From contig JACEFZ010011701.1 in assembly GCA_014155875.1 (NCBI GenBank), positions 172,776 to 236,775 on the forward strand: 64,000 nt of DNA. The letters run 5' to 3'. Origin of the DNA: Cepaea nemoralis. Taxonomy: Eukaryota > Mollusca > Gastropoda > Stylommatophora > Helicidae. The position numbers and the translations under genes were made by a program. The number at the start of each line of letters is the position of its first letter. Positions within the stretch are counted from its first letter, which is position 1. This document shows positions 10,271 to 21,990 of the stretch, one piece after another. The notes beneath the pieces were generated by a model. It had not been told where the DNA came from and did not search any database. It saw nothing but the letters and a program-made list of their open reading frames with translations.

Positions 10271-10326
<56 letters not shown>
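10146..10326. repeat. ATC microsatellite
   Basis: ATC runs with frequent ATCA and ATAATCA interruptions. Confidence 0.95.
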
Positions 10327-10327
<1 letters not shown>

Positions 10328-10369
10328 GTAGGCTCATTGCAATAAGTCGCTCTCATTTAGGCCTGAGAC

Positions 10370-10670
10370 CAGTTTCCGTGCTTTGCCCGATTCTCGTGTC
10401 ATACCCAAGATGCCTTCAGTGTCCTGTGTCCGTCTTCCTGGAAGATGACATCCGCCGCCTCTTCCAGAAATCATGCCCCCTACCACTTCTGTTTGCAAAC
10501 CATGTGACGTTGTACAGGCAAAATCATTTCAGTGCTCCAGAAATGATGTTTATAAGCCAGTGGTTTCGATAATCCTATCACTTCAATTTGCAGGCCATTG
10601 TGAAGTTTTACATGCCAAATGATTTCAGTGTTCCAGAAATGATGTTTGTAAGCCTGTGTTTACGATATTC
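10370..10670 (+). repeat. Dispersed repeat family I, copy 1
   Basis: Shares CTTCCTGGAA/CTTTCCAGGAA, CAAACCATGTGACGTT / CAAGCCACTGTGATGTT and CATTTCAGTGYYCCAGA with 36380-36640. Internally, 10500-10560 and 10590-10660 are two tandem copies of the unit containing TCCAGAAATGATGTTT. Class unknown. Confidence 0.5.
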
Positions 10671-11236
10671 CTATCGTGTACTAAAACTGTCAGTAATTTT
10701 GGTCTTCTTGGCCCACAGCACTGGAACACATTTTATGTAATAATGTAAGCCTAGATTTTCTTCTGTGGTGATTGTGACATGGTCCACAACTGACACCCAC
10801 TCGTACACACCCCACCCTACACCCGCCCGTAGACTCACCTCACATACTTCTGTTTCCCCAATCAATAAATATATTTGTTTATTTAAAAAACAACAACAAG
10901 TTACGTTAATTTGTTTACAAGTGTTGCGTTGCAGGCTCTTAATACCATTGAGCCTCTGCTTTACTGCATGCCTAGGGATGGATGATGTTTTCCCTTTCTT
11001 CCAATCCACTTAGCTGTGAACTATGCCCCCAAAATCTTTAGCCACCTCTTTCCGTATACAGAGTATTTGGACACATAATGCCCTGCTGAACCACAATAGA
11101 GTGGAAGACAGGTGGGCAAAGAGAAGTATAACACCGCCAGATGTAATAGATAAAGGTTGTTAGACTATCATATGGGTCATAGTCGGAGAGATCTGGACAT
11201 CCAATGAAGCTGACGTTCGTTGAGAAGATGACATTC
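10671..11236. other. No recognisable feature
   Basis: Opposite-strand open frames at 10671-11009 and 10765-11013 overlap fully and neither resembles a protein family. I see nothing else. Confidence 0.3.
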
Positions 11237-12475
11237 TTCCTGATCTTAGCTGTGTTTGCTTGTGTGTCAAAGTTCCATAAGATACTTAGCTGTGTTTGCT
11301 TGTGTGTCAAAGTTCCATAAGACATTTAGCTGTGTTTGCTTGTGTGTTAAAGTTCCATAAGACACTTAGCTGTATTTGCTTGTGTGTCAAAGTTCCATAA
11401 GTCACTTAGCTGTGTTTGCTTGTGCGTCAAAGTTCCATAAGACACTTAGCTGTGTTTGCTTGTGTGTCAAAGTGACACTTAGCTGTGTTTGCTTGTGTGT
11501 CAAAGTGACACTTAGCTGTGTTTCCTGTGTGTCAAAGTTCCATAAGACACTTAGCTGTGTTTGCTTGTGTGTCAAGTTCCATAAGACACTTAGCTGTGTT
11601 TGCTTGTGTGTCAAAGTTCCATAAGACACTTAGCTGTGTTTGCTTGTGGGTCAAAGTGACACTTAACTGTGTTTGCTTGTGTGTCAAAGTTCCATGAGGC
11701 ATTTAGCTGTATTTGCTTGTGTGTCAAAGTTCCGTAAGACACTTAGCTGTGTTTGCTTGCGTGTCAAAGTTCCATAAGGCATTTAGCTGTGTTTGCTTGT
11801 GTGTCAAAGTTCCATATGACACTTATTTGCTTGGTGTCAAAGTTCCATAAGACACTTAGCTGTGTTTGCTTGTGTGTCAAAGTGACACTTAGCTGTGTTT
11901 GCTTGTGTGTCAAAGTTCCATAAGACACTTAGCTGTGTTTGCTTGTGTGTCAAAGTTCCATAAGACACTTAGTTGTATTTGCTTGTGTGTCAAAGTTCCA
12001 TAAGACACTTAGCTGTATTTGCTTGTGTGTCAAAGTTCCATAAGGCATTTAGCTGTGTTTGCTTGTGTGTCAAAGTTCCATAAGGCATTTAGCTGTGTTT
12101 GCTTGTGTGTCAAAGTTCCATAAGACACTTAGCTGTATTTGCTTGTGTGTCAAAGTTCCATAAGACACTTAGCTGTATTTGCTTGTTTGTCAAAGTTCCA
12201 TAAGACACTTAGCTGTATTTGCTTGTGTGTCAAAGTTCCATAAGACACTTAGCTGTATTTGCTTGTGTGTCAAAGTTTAGCTGTATTTGTTTGTGTGTCA
12301 AAGTTCCATAAGGCATTTAGCTGTGTTTGCTTGTGTGTCAAAGTTCCATAAGACATTAAGCTGTATTTTCTTGTGTGTCAAAGTTCCATAAGACATTTAG
12401 AAGTAGATGCTTGTGTGTCAAAGGTCCATAAGACATTAAGCTGTATTTTCTTGTGTGTCAAAGTTCTATAAGACA
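11237..12475 (+). repeat. 40-bp satellite block
   Basis: About 30 tandem copies of a 40-bp unit (for example ACTTAGCTGTGTTTGCTTGT followed by GTGTCAAAGTTCCATAAGAC). Variants include a roughly 26-bp deletion form in which GTCAAAGTG joins straight to ACACTTAGC. Open frames through it are translations of the repeat. Confidence 0.95.
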
Positions 12476-13310
12476 CTTAGCTGTAGTTACGGATGTTTCT
12501 TGTGTGTCAAAGTTCCATAAGACACTTAGCTGTAGTTACGGATGTTTCTTGTGTGTCAAAGTTCCATAACACTTAGCTGTAGTTACGGATGTTTCTTGTG
12601 TGTCAAAGTTCCATAAGACACTTAGCTGTAGTTACGGATGTTTCTTGTGTGTCAAAGTTCCATAAGACACTTAGCTGTAGTTACGGATGTTTCTTGTGTG
12701 TCAAAGTTCCATAAGACACTTAGCTGTAGTTACGGATGTTTCTTGTGTGTCAAAGTTCCATAAGACACTTAGCTGTAGTTACGGATGTTTCTTGTGTGTC
12801 AAAGTTCCATAAGACATTTAGAAGTAGTTGCTTGTGTGTCAAAGGTCCATAAGACATTAAGCTGTATTTTCTTGTGTGTCAAGTTCCATAAGACACTTAG
12901 CTGAGTTACGATGTTTCTGTGTGTCAAAGTTCCATAAGACACTTAGCTGTAGTTACTGATGTTCTTGTGTGTCAAAGTTCCATAAGACACTTAGCTGTAG
13001 TTACGATGTCTCTTGTGTGTCAAGTTCCATAAGACACTTATCTGTAGTTACGGATGTTTCTTGTGTGTCAAGTTCCATAAGACACTTAGCTGTAGTTACG
13101 GATGTTTTTTGTGTGTCAAAGTTCCATAAGACACTTAGCTGTAGTTACGGATGTTTCTTGTGTGTCAAAGTTCCATAAGACACTTAGCTGTAGTTACGGA
13201 TGTTTCTTGTGTGTCAAAGTTCCATAAGACACTTAGCTGTAGTTACGGATGTTTCTTGTGTGTCAAAGTTCCATAAGACACTTAGCTGTAGTTACGGATG
13301 TTTCTTGTGT
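12476..13310 (+). repeat. 49-bp satellite block derived from the 40-bp unit
   Basis: The unit equals the 40-bp repeat with about 9 extra bases, giving TAGCTGTAGTTACGGATGTTT in place of TAGCTGTGTTTGC. About 16 copies, with a few relics of an intermediate type (ATTAAGCTGTATTTTCTTG) near the junction at 12350-12460 and again near 12850. Confidence 0.95.
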
Positions 13311-13379
13311 TCGCTCACGTTGAGCTCAAGTATAACCCGTACACGTGCTACTACTTCTTGTGCACTGACTTGTACGTGT

Positions 13380-13480
13380 GGATTAGTTGTCCCTATTACC
13401 AGTGTCACTCGCCATCAGGCAAACGCACGCCGACTTCTGAGGTGATTTTAATGTACGTTCCCAAGACAAGGATGAGAAGT
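13380..13480 (-). mobile_element. SINE family D fragment
   Basis: CCAGTGTCACTCGCCATCAG and CGACTTCTGAGGTGATTTTAA on the plus strand are the reverse complement of the family D body. Confidence 0.55.
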
Positions 13481-13529
13481 ATTTACTAGTGAGTGCACAG
13501 GATTGACTTTGCGTGAGGGTTTGCTTTCC

Positions 13530-13595
13530 TGTTTATCAGTGTCCCTTGCCATTAAGAATCCTTTCCTCCTTCTGAGGTATTTGTAATTCACTAAA
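13530..13595 (-). mobile_element. SINE family D fragment
   Basis: CAGTGTCCCTTGCCATTAAG and TTCTGAGGTATTTGTAATTC match the reversed family D body. It lies 50 bp from another fragment in the same orientation, so the two may be remnants of a tandem insertion. Confidence 0.5.
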
Positions 13596-13899
13596 ATCGA
13601 CGCAAAGAAAAGGGAAGAGTATTCACTAGAGACGACGCAAAGAAAAGGGAAGAGAATGCAGAGGGGACGATTAGGAAAGGTAGCGGGCAAAATGCACAAA
13701 ACAGGACTCAAAGTGAAAAAAAAAATATTTAGGTAGCAGACATAATACACTAGACATGATGCAGAGAAATCAAATCAACTTTATTTTAAAAGGATTAAGT
13801 TTTGAAAGAGTTTTCGGTTAAATGTGTAGAGACTCTTTGGAGTTTTCAGATATGAAGGAAGATCATTCCATAAGTGAGCACCAGAATAGGCGAAAGAGA

Positions 13900-14350
13900 G
13901 AAATCACCAAGATAGATAGCGCAAGAGAGGACACAATTGACTTAGCACAAGAGAAGACAACAGTAAGCTAGCGCAAGAGAAAATGAGGTATCGCAAGAGA
14001 AAACAGCAATAGCGCAAGAGAGACAGCACAGATAAAGAGCAGGAGAGAACACAGAGTGATAGCGCAAGATCAATAGCAAAGATAAATATCAGGAAATCAG
14101 AAAACAGAGTAATCACTAGGGATGATGCAGACTGAATGCGCAAGCCGTAACAAGAGATAACCCAAGAGATGACGTAAAGATAATGCATAATAGAGGCAGT
14201 AGAGAGAAAGTGCAAGTTAGGAATTAGATAAAAGGCGCAAGAGAGGACATAGAGAGAAAGCACACGAAAGGACGCATACAGAAAACGCCAGATAGACTGC
14301 GGAAAGAAAGCGCTTGATAGACTGCAGAGAGAAAGAGGGAGAGATAACAC
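13900..14350 (+). repeat. Degenerate GCGCAAGAGA minisatellite
   Basis: Purine-rich DNA with recurring AGCGCAAGAGA / GGCGCAAGAGAGGACA motifs at irregular spacing of roughly 20-40 bp. The 171-codon frame on the opposite strand (13904-14419) is a low-complexity Leu/Ser translation of it. Confidence 0.6.
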
Positions 14351-14359
14351 AGAAGCACA

Positions 14360-14515
14360 TACATAGGCTAGATAATCAAAACCACGCACATAAATAGAAT
14401 AGTTAACACCAGCATGCAAATAGACTAATCAACAACAGGAGACACATATATGACGACAAGAACACAAATAAACTAGATAATCAATAGAAGGAGACAAAGC
14501 GACCCCCGGACACCC

Positions 14516-14546
<31 letters not shown>

Positions 14547-15055
14547 AAAAAAATAAAAGAAAGAAAAAAATAAAGAAAACAAACTAGTTAATCAATACAA
14601 TGAGACAAATATCTGAAATCAATGGCAAGAACACAGGAATACTAAATCAAAATAAATAGTTAATTATCTAAAATAAAACAGACTATAATTAATCAATGCA
14701 AGAACAAATTTTGGGTTAAACAACAGCAAGAAGACAAATAGACTAGTTAATCAATCCAACGAGACAAACATCTAGTTAATCAAGGGCAAGAACACGAACG
14801 GAATAGTTAGTCAATAAAAGGAGACACATATCTAGTTAATTAACGACAAGAACGCAAGTAGACTAGGTAATCAATACAATGAGACAAATTATTTAATGAA
14901 AGGCAAGAACACAATAGTTAATCAACTCCAAGCACACAAACAGCATAGTTAAACAACAGAAGGAGAGAGACAAAAGGTCTAGTTAATCAACACACAGCAC
15001 ACAATAAGACTAGTTAACCAATGACAAGAACACTAACTAGTTAATTAACACAGAA
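14360..15055 (+). repeat. Degenerate ACTAGTTAATCAA minisatellite with C/A tracts
   Basis: Recurring CAAGAACACAAATAGACTAG and TAGTTAATCAAT motifs spaced about 40-50 bp. The array is interrupted by a 24-nt C run (14513-14536) followed directly by a 17-nt A run. Confidence 0.7.
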
Positions 15056-15359
15056 CTGGCAGATTTAGTAGCAACACGCTAATAAATATTTTGTAATCTG
15101 AACCGATGCGTCTTTGGACACATCATCCGTGCAATAATAGAACAGGAAATGTTATCCAAAAATAATTTGACATAATCGACAAGAAGTCGATAAATTTTTT
15201 TTCGAAAAAAAATAATTGCTGCATTTGGCCAGGAATATTGTCTCATCACCACCATGTAGCAGAGAGACATTGTTCCAATACTTTGCAAATCCCCCTGCCT
15301 CGTATATATAATCAGGTACCATGCTGATTAACGTGGGCGGCCATGGTTGGTCATTTCAA

Positions 15360-15612
15360 GCGATCACCAGTCTCGGGAGTCTCTGTGGTTAAGTGGTCAA
15401 GCCGCCTGCCTCAGGCTCCGAAGGTCGTGGGTTCGATTCCGGATCGAGTCCTTCGGTTCACGAGTGCATTTTTTTTCAAGAGACTCCTGAGGGTCGTCAC
15501 TGGAGCTACAGAGTTCGTGCTTTGTGCGACGGTTTCCGCGCTGCGAAAAGAGACTGAGCCATATGGCATAAGATCCCGTTGCAATGAAGTCGACCCTGTC
15601 GACTTTTAAGCG
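15360..15612 (+). mobile_element. tRNA-derived SINE, family A
   Basis: The head carries an A-box-like GGTTAAGTGGTCAAGCCG and a B-box-like GTGGGTTCGATTCC. The body has GAGCTACAGAGTTCGTGCTT and CATATGGCATAAGATCCCG. It ends in GTCGACCCTGTCGACTTTTA. Pol III promotion from the internal boxes is the expected mode for this class. Confidence 0.9.
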
Positions 15613-15629
15613 ACTTTTATTTCAAGCGA

Positions 15630-15990
15630 TCTTAGATAAAATATCTATTTTGTCCCTATAAAGCTCTCCATGTATTTATCTCTTTGCCTTCTCCTTATTT
15701 TCCCCATTAATTTTTCCAGTTGAGAAAATGTTGAACTATTTGTCTCCTGATAACGTGCCCATAAATATCATGACATCTACGTCTAATTTTTAAAATCGAA
15801 TATAAATTGTAGTTTGTTTCTTAGTTGGAACTTCGTTTTTCTGTACGCACATACTATTCTTTGCATTTTGCTCAGAAACAAAATCTCCACTGTCATTAGA
15901 TGTTTCTCAGATCTGCTTACTGTTCAGTTCACATGCATATAATAGTACAGGTTTTATGTATTAATTTAATATACATTTTTCGAATCACTA
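15630..15990 (-). pseudogene. Possible LINE C-terminal relic
   Basis: Antisense reading gives weakly LINE-like pieces (H-K-T-C-T-I-I-C in place of R-P-V-L-L-Y, later Y-G-H-V-I-R-R) with many stops and frame changes. Suggestive of an old RT thumb region but not proof. Confidence 0.3.
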
Positions 15991-16164
15991 TATACTAGGC
16001 ACATGTAATGAAGGTAGTTAGCCATTTTTTTTTGTTGCTTAGCAGTGACCAGTGTCGGTAATTGTAGCTTGTTAAAATGAGGGAACGGTTGATCACCTTT
16101 TCCTCGTTGCTCTGAGGCTACAAAAAGTAAAATGGAGTTGTACCTTTCTGTAGCACAAAACCTG

Positions 16165-16510
16165 GGCTGAATTTAGAGACCAGTGTTGTCCATGCAGCAT
16201 GATTCCTCTTTCGGCCTGCCGTGTTTACTCCAGCAACACTACAACTAGAACAAGACAAGCTGCAGAAGCTACCGAATCAGCAAACCAATGCTCTCTCTGC
16301 CTGTCAAAGCTTTGATCCTAGACCAGTTTCCGATCAAGGCTTGGGCATGGTCTGCCCTGCCAAGATATTAAGTCTTTAGGTTACATTTTCTCTCATCAGG
16401 ATAAGGTTTATATACCCTCCCTACTATTTTATGTACCCTCCGCTACATTTTCTCGCATCAGGATAAGGTTTAAATACCCTCCCAATTGCGCTCATCAATC
16501 CGAAGCCGTT
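16165..16510 (+). repeat. Dispersed repeat family J, copy 1
   Basis: Shares CATGCAGCATGATTC/T, TTCGATCCTAGACCAGTTKCC, GCCTGGTCTGCCCTGC-like and ATAAGGTTTATACCCTCC motifs with 24565-24945. A short piece also recurs inside the palindrome near 59003. Class unknown. Confidence 0.6.
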
Positions 16511-16873
16511 GGCTCTATGTGGTATGTCGGGTTTAGTGAGCGCCGGTCAATATTCGGCGCTAATAGAAAGCAAATAGTAACGTCTACTGTCATACTGTAG
16601 CTGAGTCATATCTGACTAAACATGATTCATATATCCAGAATCCCTTTCTGAAAAATTAAAAAGCATATCTATCACCAGAAGCAGTTAAAAAAATCAGGTA
16701 CGATCAGGTACCATAATCATTAATAAAGTCGGCTGTGGTTTCTCCAAACTTTCACACCAAGAGTTGTTTAGCCATCGTTGTCCAAAAGGAACATTGTATC
16801 ATCCGCTTGTCCTACTGATCAGACGAACTCAGATTGGAACATTCCCACATCCTCTGTCCAGTGTATCTTGTAG

Positions 16874-17825
16874 TAGTTGTTCATCACCATCATCATCACC
16901 ACCACCATCATCATCATCATCAGCACCACTATCATTACCATCACCACCATCATCATCATCAACACCATTATCATCACCATCACCACAGTCAACATCATCA
17001 TCATCCACACCACTATCATCACCATCACCATCACCATCACCACCACCACCATCATCATCATCAACACCACTATCATCACCATCACCACAGTCAACATCAT
17101 CATCATCAACACCATTATCATCACCATCACCACAGTCAACATCATCATCATCAACACCACTATCATTACCATCACCACCATCATCACCATCAACACCACT
17201 ATCATCACCATCACCACAGTCAACATCATCACCATCAACACCACTATCATCACCATCACCACAGTCAACATCATCATCATCAACACCACTATCATCACCA
17301 TCACCACAGTCAACATCATCATCATTATCAACACCACTATCATCACCATCACCACCATCATCATCATCAACACCACTATCATCACCATCACCACAGTCAA
17401 CATCATCATCATTATCAACACCACTATCATCACCATCACCATCACCACCATCATCATCATCAACACCACTATCATTACCATCACCACCATCATCATCATC
17501 AACACCACTATCATCACCATCACCACAGTCAACATCATCATCATCAACACCACTATCATCACCATCACCATCACCACCATCATCATCATCAACACCACGA
17601 TCATCACCATCACCACAGTCAACATCATCATCATCAACACCACTATCATCACCATCACCACAGTCAACATCATCATCATTATCAACACCACTATCATCAC
17701 CATCACCATCATCAACACCACTATCATCACCATCACCATCACCACAACGATCATCATTATTAACACCACTATCATCATCACCACCACCACCATCACCACC
17801 ACCACCATATCACCAGTCCACTATC
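16874..17825 (+). repeat. CAT/CAC satellite with about 42-bp higher-order unit
   Basis: Built from CAT and CAC triplets arranged in a longer unit containing CACCACAGTCAACATCATCA and CAACACCACTATCATCACC. Long frames are open on both strands (poly-His, Ser/Pro, Ile/Thr, Met/Val) because no stop codon can form in several frames; none is a gene. Confidence 0.95.
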
Positions 17826-18184
17826 ATCATCACCACAACCACCACCATGCCACATGTCCTGTGCAGAACGTGGCATTCACCACAGACCGCCGTGTCTCGA
17901 TGATAATCACCCAGTTCTCCTGACTGAGGGCCCCTGCAGGTCCGAGGTGAACCAATGTCCCTGTTAATCTCAGCTGGTCGACCCATGCAGCTTCTTATTG
18001 TTCTTTCTAAACATCTAACATTTACCCTGGCTACAGTATTTCAGTTCCCGAGATCTGACACTGTCTAGGAGCCAATTATCTTTGATGTTCAAGTCGTGTA
18101 GCCTGTTAGTATTTATCTGCTTATTCTTATCTTCTTCTTCTTCTTCTTTGCGTTCATCCGGAGTGATTTTTTCAGATGTGATTG

Positions 18185-18580
18185 CGGTGTGTCTGGTTAG
18201 GCACCCTCGGGTCGAAACCCTCAGGCCAACACATCCGACTTTTAGCGTGCATTTTTGGCCAGGTTAGCAATCCTGGGAGACTCTCACTTTTGTGGTACCG
18301 TCCACATCTCAGCTGGTCTAGTTGGAACAGTCGAAGACTACACGGTCATCCCTCAAGTGAAGGCAGGGACAGTCCATAGCATTTTCCGCCATCCTGGGTG
18401 GCTTCCATAATTGCAGAGCCGGCACATAACGCTCTGGTGCTGGGTTTACCGAGGGAATCGTCACGTCCTGCTCATGGCTGTTTTAATTTCTCACTTCAAT
18501 ATATTGGGCATTTCGCTCGCCCTGGGCCGTTCCTGCACAAACCAGTCAGCTCTGCGGTTGGTTTCCACTAAGCGAGCTTT
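18185..18580 (+). repeat. Duplicated non-coding block, left copy
   Basis: Shares CACATCTCAGCTGGTC, CTTCCATAATTGCAGAGCC, ACGTCCTGCTCATGGCTG and TTGGGCAT in the same order and spacing with 18780-19165. The copies are clearly diverged, so the duplication is old or reflects two insertions of one dispersed element. Confidence 0.75.
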
Positions 18581-18599
18581 CGGACATGTGCTTGTCCCT

Positions 18600-18735
18600 G
18601 TACCCATCAGAGCTGTTCCAGGCACGGCGGACATTCGGAAAACTACCTAGTCAGAGCTGTTCCGAACAAGAGCGGCATTCGGGAACTAGGTAGTCAGAGA
18701 TGTTCCTAGCACGGGAGACATTCGGACGAGACATT
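18600..18735 (+). repeat. About 58-bp tandem repeat, three partial units
   Basis: CAGAGCTGTTCCAGGCACG...GACATTCGG, CAGAGCTGTTCCGAACA...GGCATTCGG and CAGAGATGTTCCTAGCACG...GACATTCGG follow one another, linked by AACTASSTAGT. Confidence 0.7.
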
Positions 18736-18779
18736 TCACTCGGACGTAAATGCGTAGTGTCAATTTTTAGTTTGCCACC

Positions 18780-19165
18780 CGTAGGACGACACTTCCGACT
18801 TCCGGCGGGCATTTTTTAGTGAGGTTAACCTTCCTCTGGTTTCGAGACACGTTAGACTGTTGTAATGTCACCCACATCTCAGCTGGTCAAGATCGGACGA
18901 TCAACGATATCGTGGTCTGCCCTCAAGGGAAGGCAGGGGCAGACCATGTTCATTATCTCGCTATCCAAGGAGGCTTCCATAATTGCAGAGCCGGCACATA
19001 TTGCTCTGAGACTGGGCTCACCCAAGGAGTTTCCACGTCCTGCTCATGGCTGCTTTAGTTCCTCACTTCCATGTGTTGGGCATCCCACTTGCCACTGATC
19101 GCTCAATCACACACCAGGGGCGGTCAGACTGCGAGTGACATCCACTCGGTAAGCTTTTGCTTGTG
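18780..19165 (+). repeat. Duplicated non-coding block, right copy
   Basis: Direct repeat of 18185-18580. Open frames at 18819 and 18865 fall inside the repeat and differ between the copies, so they are not genes. Confidence 0.75.
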
Positions 19166-19890
19166 ACTTCAGACCACGCAATAGGTTCGCTCGCCGTGCG
19201 TTCCATTTCGCGTTGATGAGACATTCTTCCACTTTTGTCTACACTCTCTATGAGTTAGATACAGACAGTTTCCGTAACCCTTCGACTGGGGCACTTTTCT
19301 GACTTTTTTGTACTCGCTCACGAGGTAGGCTACATGTGCTGCCGGCTCAGCACCTTACCTTCGTGCAGCAGTGAACGGGAAACGGCCAGGCCCCTTCATC
19401 CGGGAAACTCTCATATCCCCCAGCTGGGAGCCTTCGAACATGTATCAGACCTGAGCATGTAGCTTGCTCAGTATCATGTTTCTATTTTCCGGTAGACGGG
19501 TATCAGCCTGGCTCTAAGATCCGAGGGTTTGTGGCTTAGAGGCGTTCAGCCACAGCCCTCGACAGGGAGCCTTAAGAGATTTGTCCGGACCAAGAAATTC
19601 TGCCTTTGTGCACCTCATTTAAATTTTGACTGCTATCCTCAGTCTATGCCTGCAGAGCAGCAGGTTGTGTCTCTCTTAGTCTGGTCCCTATCCCATAAGC
19701 TGTCCGATATGTAATTTTTCACCCATCGGCAAGCAAACGGGGTCTATGGGACACGCAAGCTCCCCCACCACGTCAAGGTGGAGACACATCGGGGGAGTTA
19801 TTCTTATCTCTCATCTCATCATGTTCCCCTTGTACCTTGCGGTATCGAGGTGAAGTATAAACAGCGGGAGAGTGCCCGCTTATGGGCTTC
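19166..19890. other. GC-richer unassigned repeat-like DNA
   Basis: Less AT-rich than its surroundings, with a short stem-loop (CTGAGCA...TGCTCAG near 19452). No recognised coding region. It may continue the element family of 18185-19165. Confidence 0.3.
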
Positions 19891-19894
19891 ATGT

Positions 19895-20045
19895 ATATAG
19901 ATTATTTCAGGATCCTCGCTGGTGCTACGGAGTTCGTGCACTGAGCTGAGTTTCTCCGGAATCAGGCTTGAGTTAGGAGTAGAACGGAGCACTTTTGGGT
20001 TACACTCGTGTGCCGTGATGTTGATCCATCGACAAAATAAACTAT
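19895..20045 (+). mobile_element. SINE family B, 3' part
   Basis: GATCCTCGCTGGTGCTACGG, GTTCGTGCACTGAGCTGAG, GAACGGAGCACTT and GTGATGTTGATCCATCGAC match the reverse complement of 35890-36010. The tail ATAAACTATA resembles the TAAAC-repeat tail of that copy. Confidence 0.75.
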
Positions 20046-20569
20046 ACGCTTAAAATTACAGGTCCTTTGTAGGGTGTTAAATTCAGTCCCAAGTTAATTC
20101 TCTAGGCAATTTCACATTTACCAGTTTGCAACAGTTTTCCGAACGAGAAGTCAAAATTCAAGCCCAAATGACATGTGCGGAATGAACCCATACCTAGTTG
20201 TCAGCACCGAGAAAATTTAAATGCGAGCGTCTCAAAACTCCTGGTCACTCTGACATCTTCAACGTATGTATACAAGCAAACTGTTTCTGTTATCTGCTTT
20301 TGGAAATATATTAACCACAAAGTTTTCTTTAATATAAATATACGCTTGTGTGTGAATTTATCCACTTACCTGCCTGCCTGCGGTAGTAATACACTACTTT
20401 ATTTCTTTTTCCTGGTGCCTGTGAATCGGTCCGCTTTCCTCTTTGTCTGTTTAAACGGTGTAGCTATTCCTGTATCGATCATTATGTCATTTGATCATGC
20501 CCATCGGTATAAATGTGTCAATTCGGGAATCTGAAATAAAACGATTAAGATGATTATTAACATATAATA

Positions 20570-20830
20570 GTGGATTACGAATTATTAACATTTGGAAGTG
20601 GAATACGGGTTAATAACATACGGCAGTGGAATACAGATTATTAACAGTCGGCAGTGGAATATAGATTATTAACAATCGGCAGTGGAATACATATTATTAA
20701 CATACGGCATTGGAATACACATTATTAACGTAAACAATGGAATATGGATTATTAACATAGCGGCTTATTTACATGCGTCAATGGAAATCGGCTTATTTAC
20801 ATACGTCAATGGAACACAGTACATAAGTAA
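20570..20830 (+). repeat. 28-bp minisatellite
   Basis: Units of the form ATTATTAACATACGGCAGTGGAATACA, about eight copies with point changes; the last units shift to CTTATTTACATACGTCAATGG. Confidence 0.85.
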
Positions 20831-21374
20831 AGTAAATGTCTCTTTACATTCTTTAAGGTACAATGGGCATATGTTGCTAAACCCATATTTATATAGACCA
20901 ATCGCCATTTGTTGGGTGCCGTGATCACAGTTATTACAAACATTATCTTTATTCAACATCGATTACGGAAAAAGTCAATACCACCTTCGCCAGGGAGACC
21001 GACTCTCATAGCATAGCAACTGTTTTATTCTTATGTTGAGTAATACTCCCCTTCCTATTTTGTTGGTCACCTTCGGCGTCAGTATGAGTTACTCTAACGA
21101 AAGCAGCACTCAGTTTAAGTTTGTTGACATCTCTATAGAGTTTGTCCTCAAACGGAGTGGGTAGAGGACATAATAGTTTTATCTATTCTGTATATACTGC
21201 ATAAACTGGAGACCCATGCAACAAATGATTCGCTGTCATTTTGCGGTCAAATTTATTAGCGTCTCATAACTTAATTATTTTGAGTAATCAAATGTGTGAT
21301 TTCACATACATCATTATTTTCATAATGTTTTTTCTTGGCCGTCTATAGGATTCTTGGCGTCCTATCGAGAGCCT
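20831..21374. other. No recognisable feature
   Basis: AT-rich sequence without tandem structure or coding pattern that I can support. Confidence 0.35.
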
Positions 21375-21435
21375 AACATCTTGTAGTAACATGGTCTTAC
21401 TAATCCATTGCTTGTAAGATTACTTCTATGACAGC
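21375..21435 (+). repeat. Left remnant of a minisatellite split by a LINE
   Basis: GTAACATGGTCTTACTAATC and TGCTTGTAAGATTACTTCTAT match units of the array at 21800-21990. Confidence 0.55.
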
Positions 21436-21800
21436 AGTTGAGTTGAGTTAAGAACCGACATCACTGCACTCAGGACATTCCCATACGTGCTCCGTCCCCT
21501 CGTTCAACAGCCTGCGAAGAGTCATACTACTAATCATTCCCACCGCTATCTGATTAAAAGTTCTCCTGGTCGTCCGTCTCAGTTTTGAGATTCTTCCAGA
21601 ACCCCTGCCGATCCCCCGCAATCTCATTATTTCCACATATGGGTTTTCAATCTATTCCTCCGCCTTCTCCACCTGGTCCCACAAACGCACGACCACCTCC
21701 CCCTTGTCCATAAGCAAACTACCACCAAGAGGTGCATTCCCTGCTAGCTTATCAGCCTGTTCATTCCCTCTACCCCCGCATAGCCAGGGCAAAATTTCTC
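21436..21800 (-). pseudogene. RNase H-bearing LINE, 3' end
   Basis: On the minus strand the reading runs G-N-E-Q-A-D-K-L-A-G-N-A-P (the last catalytic Asp region of an RNase H type 1 domain), then M-D-K-G-E-V-V-V-R-L-W, and ends in a 62-residue frame (21448-21636) finishing W-E-C-P-E-C-S-D-V-G-S. The same ending occurs at 50360-50453. One stop lies between the two parts. The 3' tail on the minus strand is a short TCAAC-type repeat. The rest of the element is missing. Confidence 0.75.
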
Positions 21801-21990
21801 AGATGGTGATAAAATAATATTTTTCTCCTATTGCCTGTAAGATTACTTCTTGGACTAGTAACTATGATCTGTGTTATTTCTTGTAAAATTACTACTCCGA
21901 CAGTGACAAAACAATCTTCTCTCGCTGCCTGTAAGATGACATCGCAGACAGTAACGAAACACGATCTCTCTGTAATTATTAACAAACATG
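21801..21990 (+). repeat. About 58-bp minisatellite
   Basis: Three degenerate copies of a unit containing ACAAAACAATMTTTCTC, TTGCCTGTAAGATTACTTCT and GACAGTAA. With 21375-21435 it flanks the LINE 3' end. Confidence 0.6.

Noticed and set aside
11237..13310. CRISPR-like array (regular repeats)
   Set aside because: Units are contiguous with no unique spacers, the genome is eukaryotic, and there are no cas genes.
13904..14419. A 171-residue Leu/Ser-rich antisense frame resembling a membrane protein
   Set aside because: It is the complement of a purine-rich degenerate minisatellite; the hydrophobicity is a composition effect.
16385..16460. CTGATGAG...GAAAA on the minus strand, a possible hammerhead
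   Set aside because: There is no stem II between CTGATGAG and GAAA, and no complementary stem I could be found. It is a chance match within repeat family J.
16764..17923. Long open frames encoding Ser/Pro-, His- and Ile/Thr-rich proteins, with a Met/Val-rich frame on the other strand
   Set aside because: All arise from one CAT/CAC satellite that lacks stop codons in several frames. Opposite and overlapping frames are open over the same span, and there is no start context or domain.
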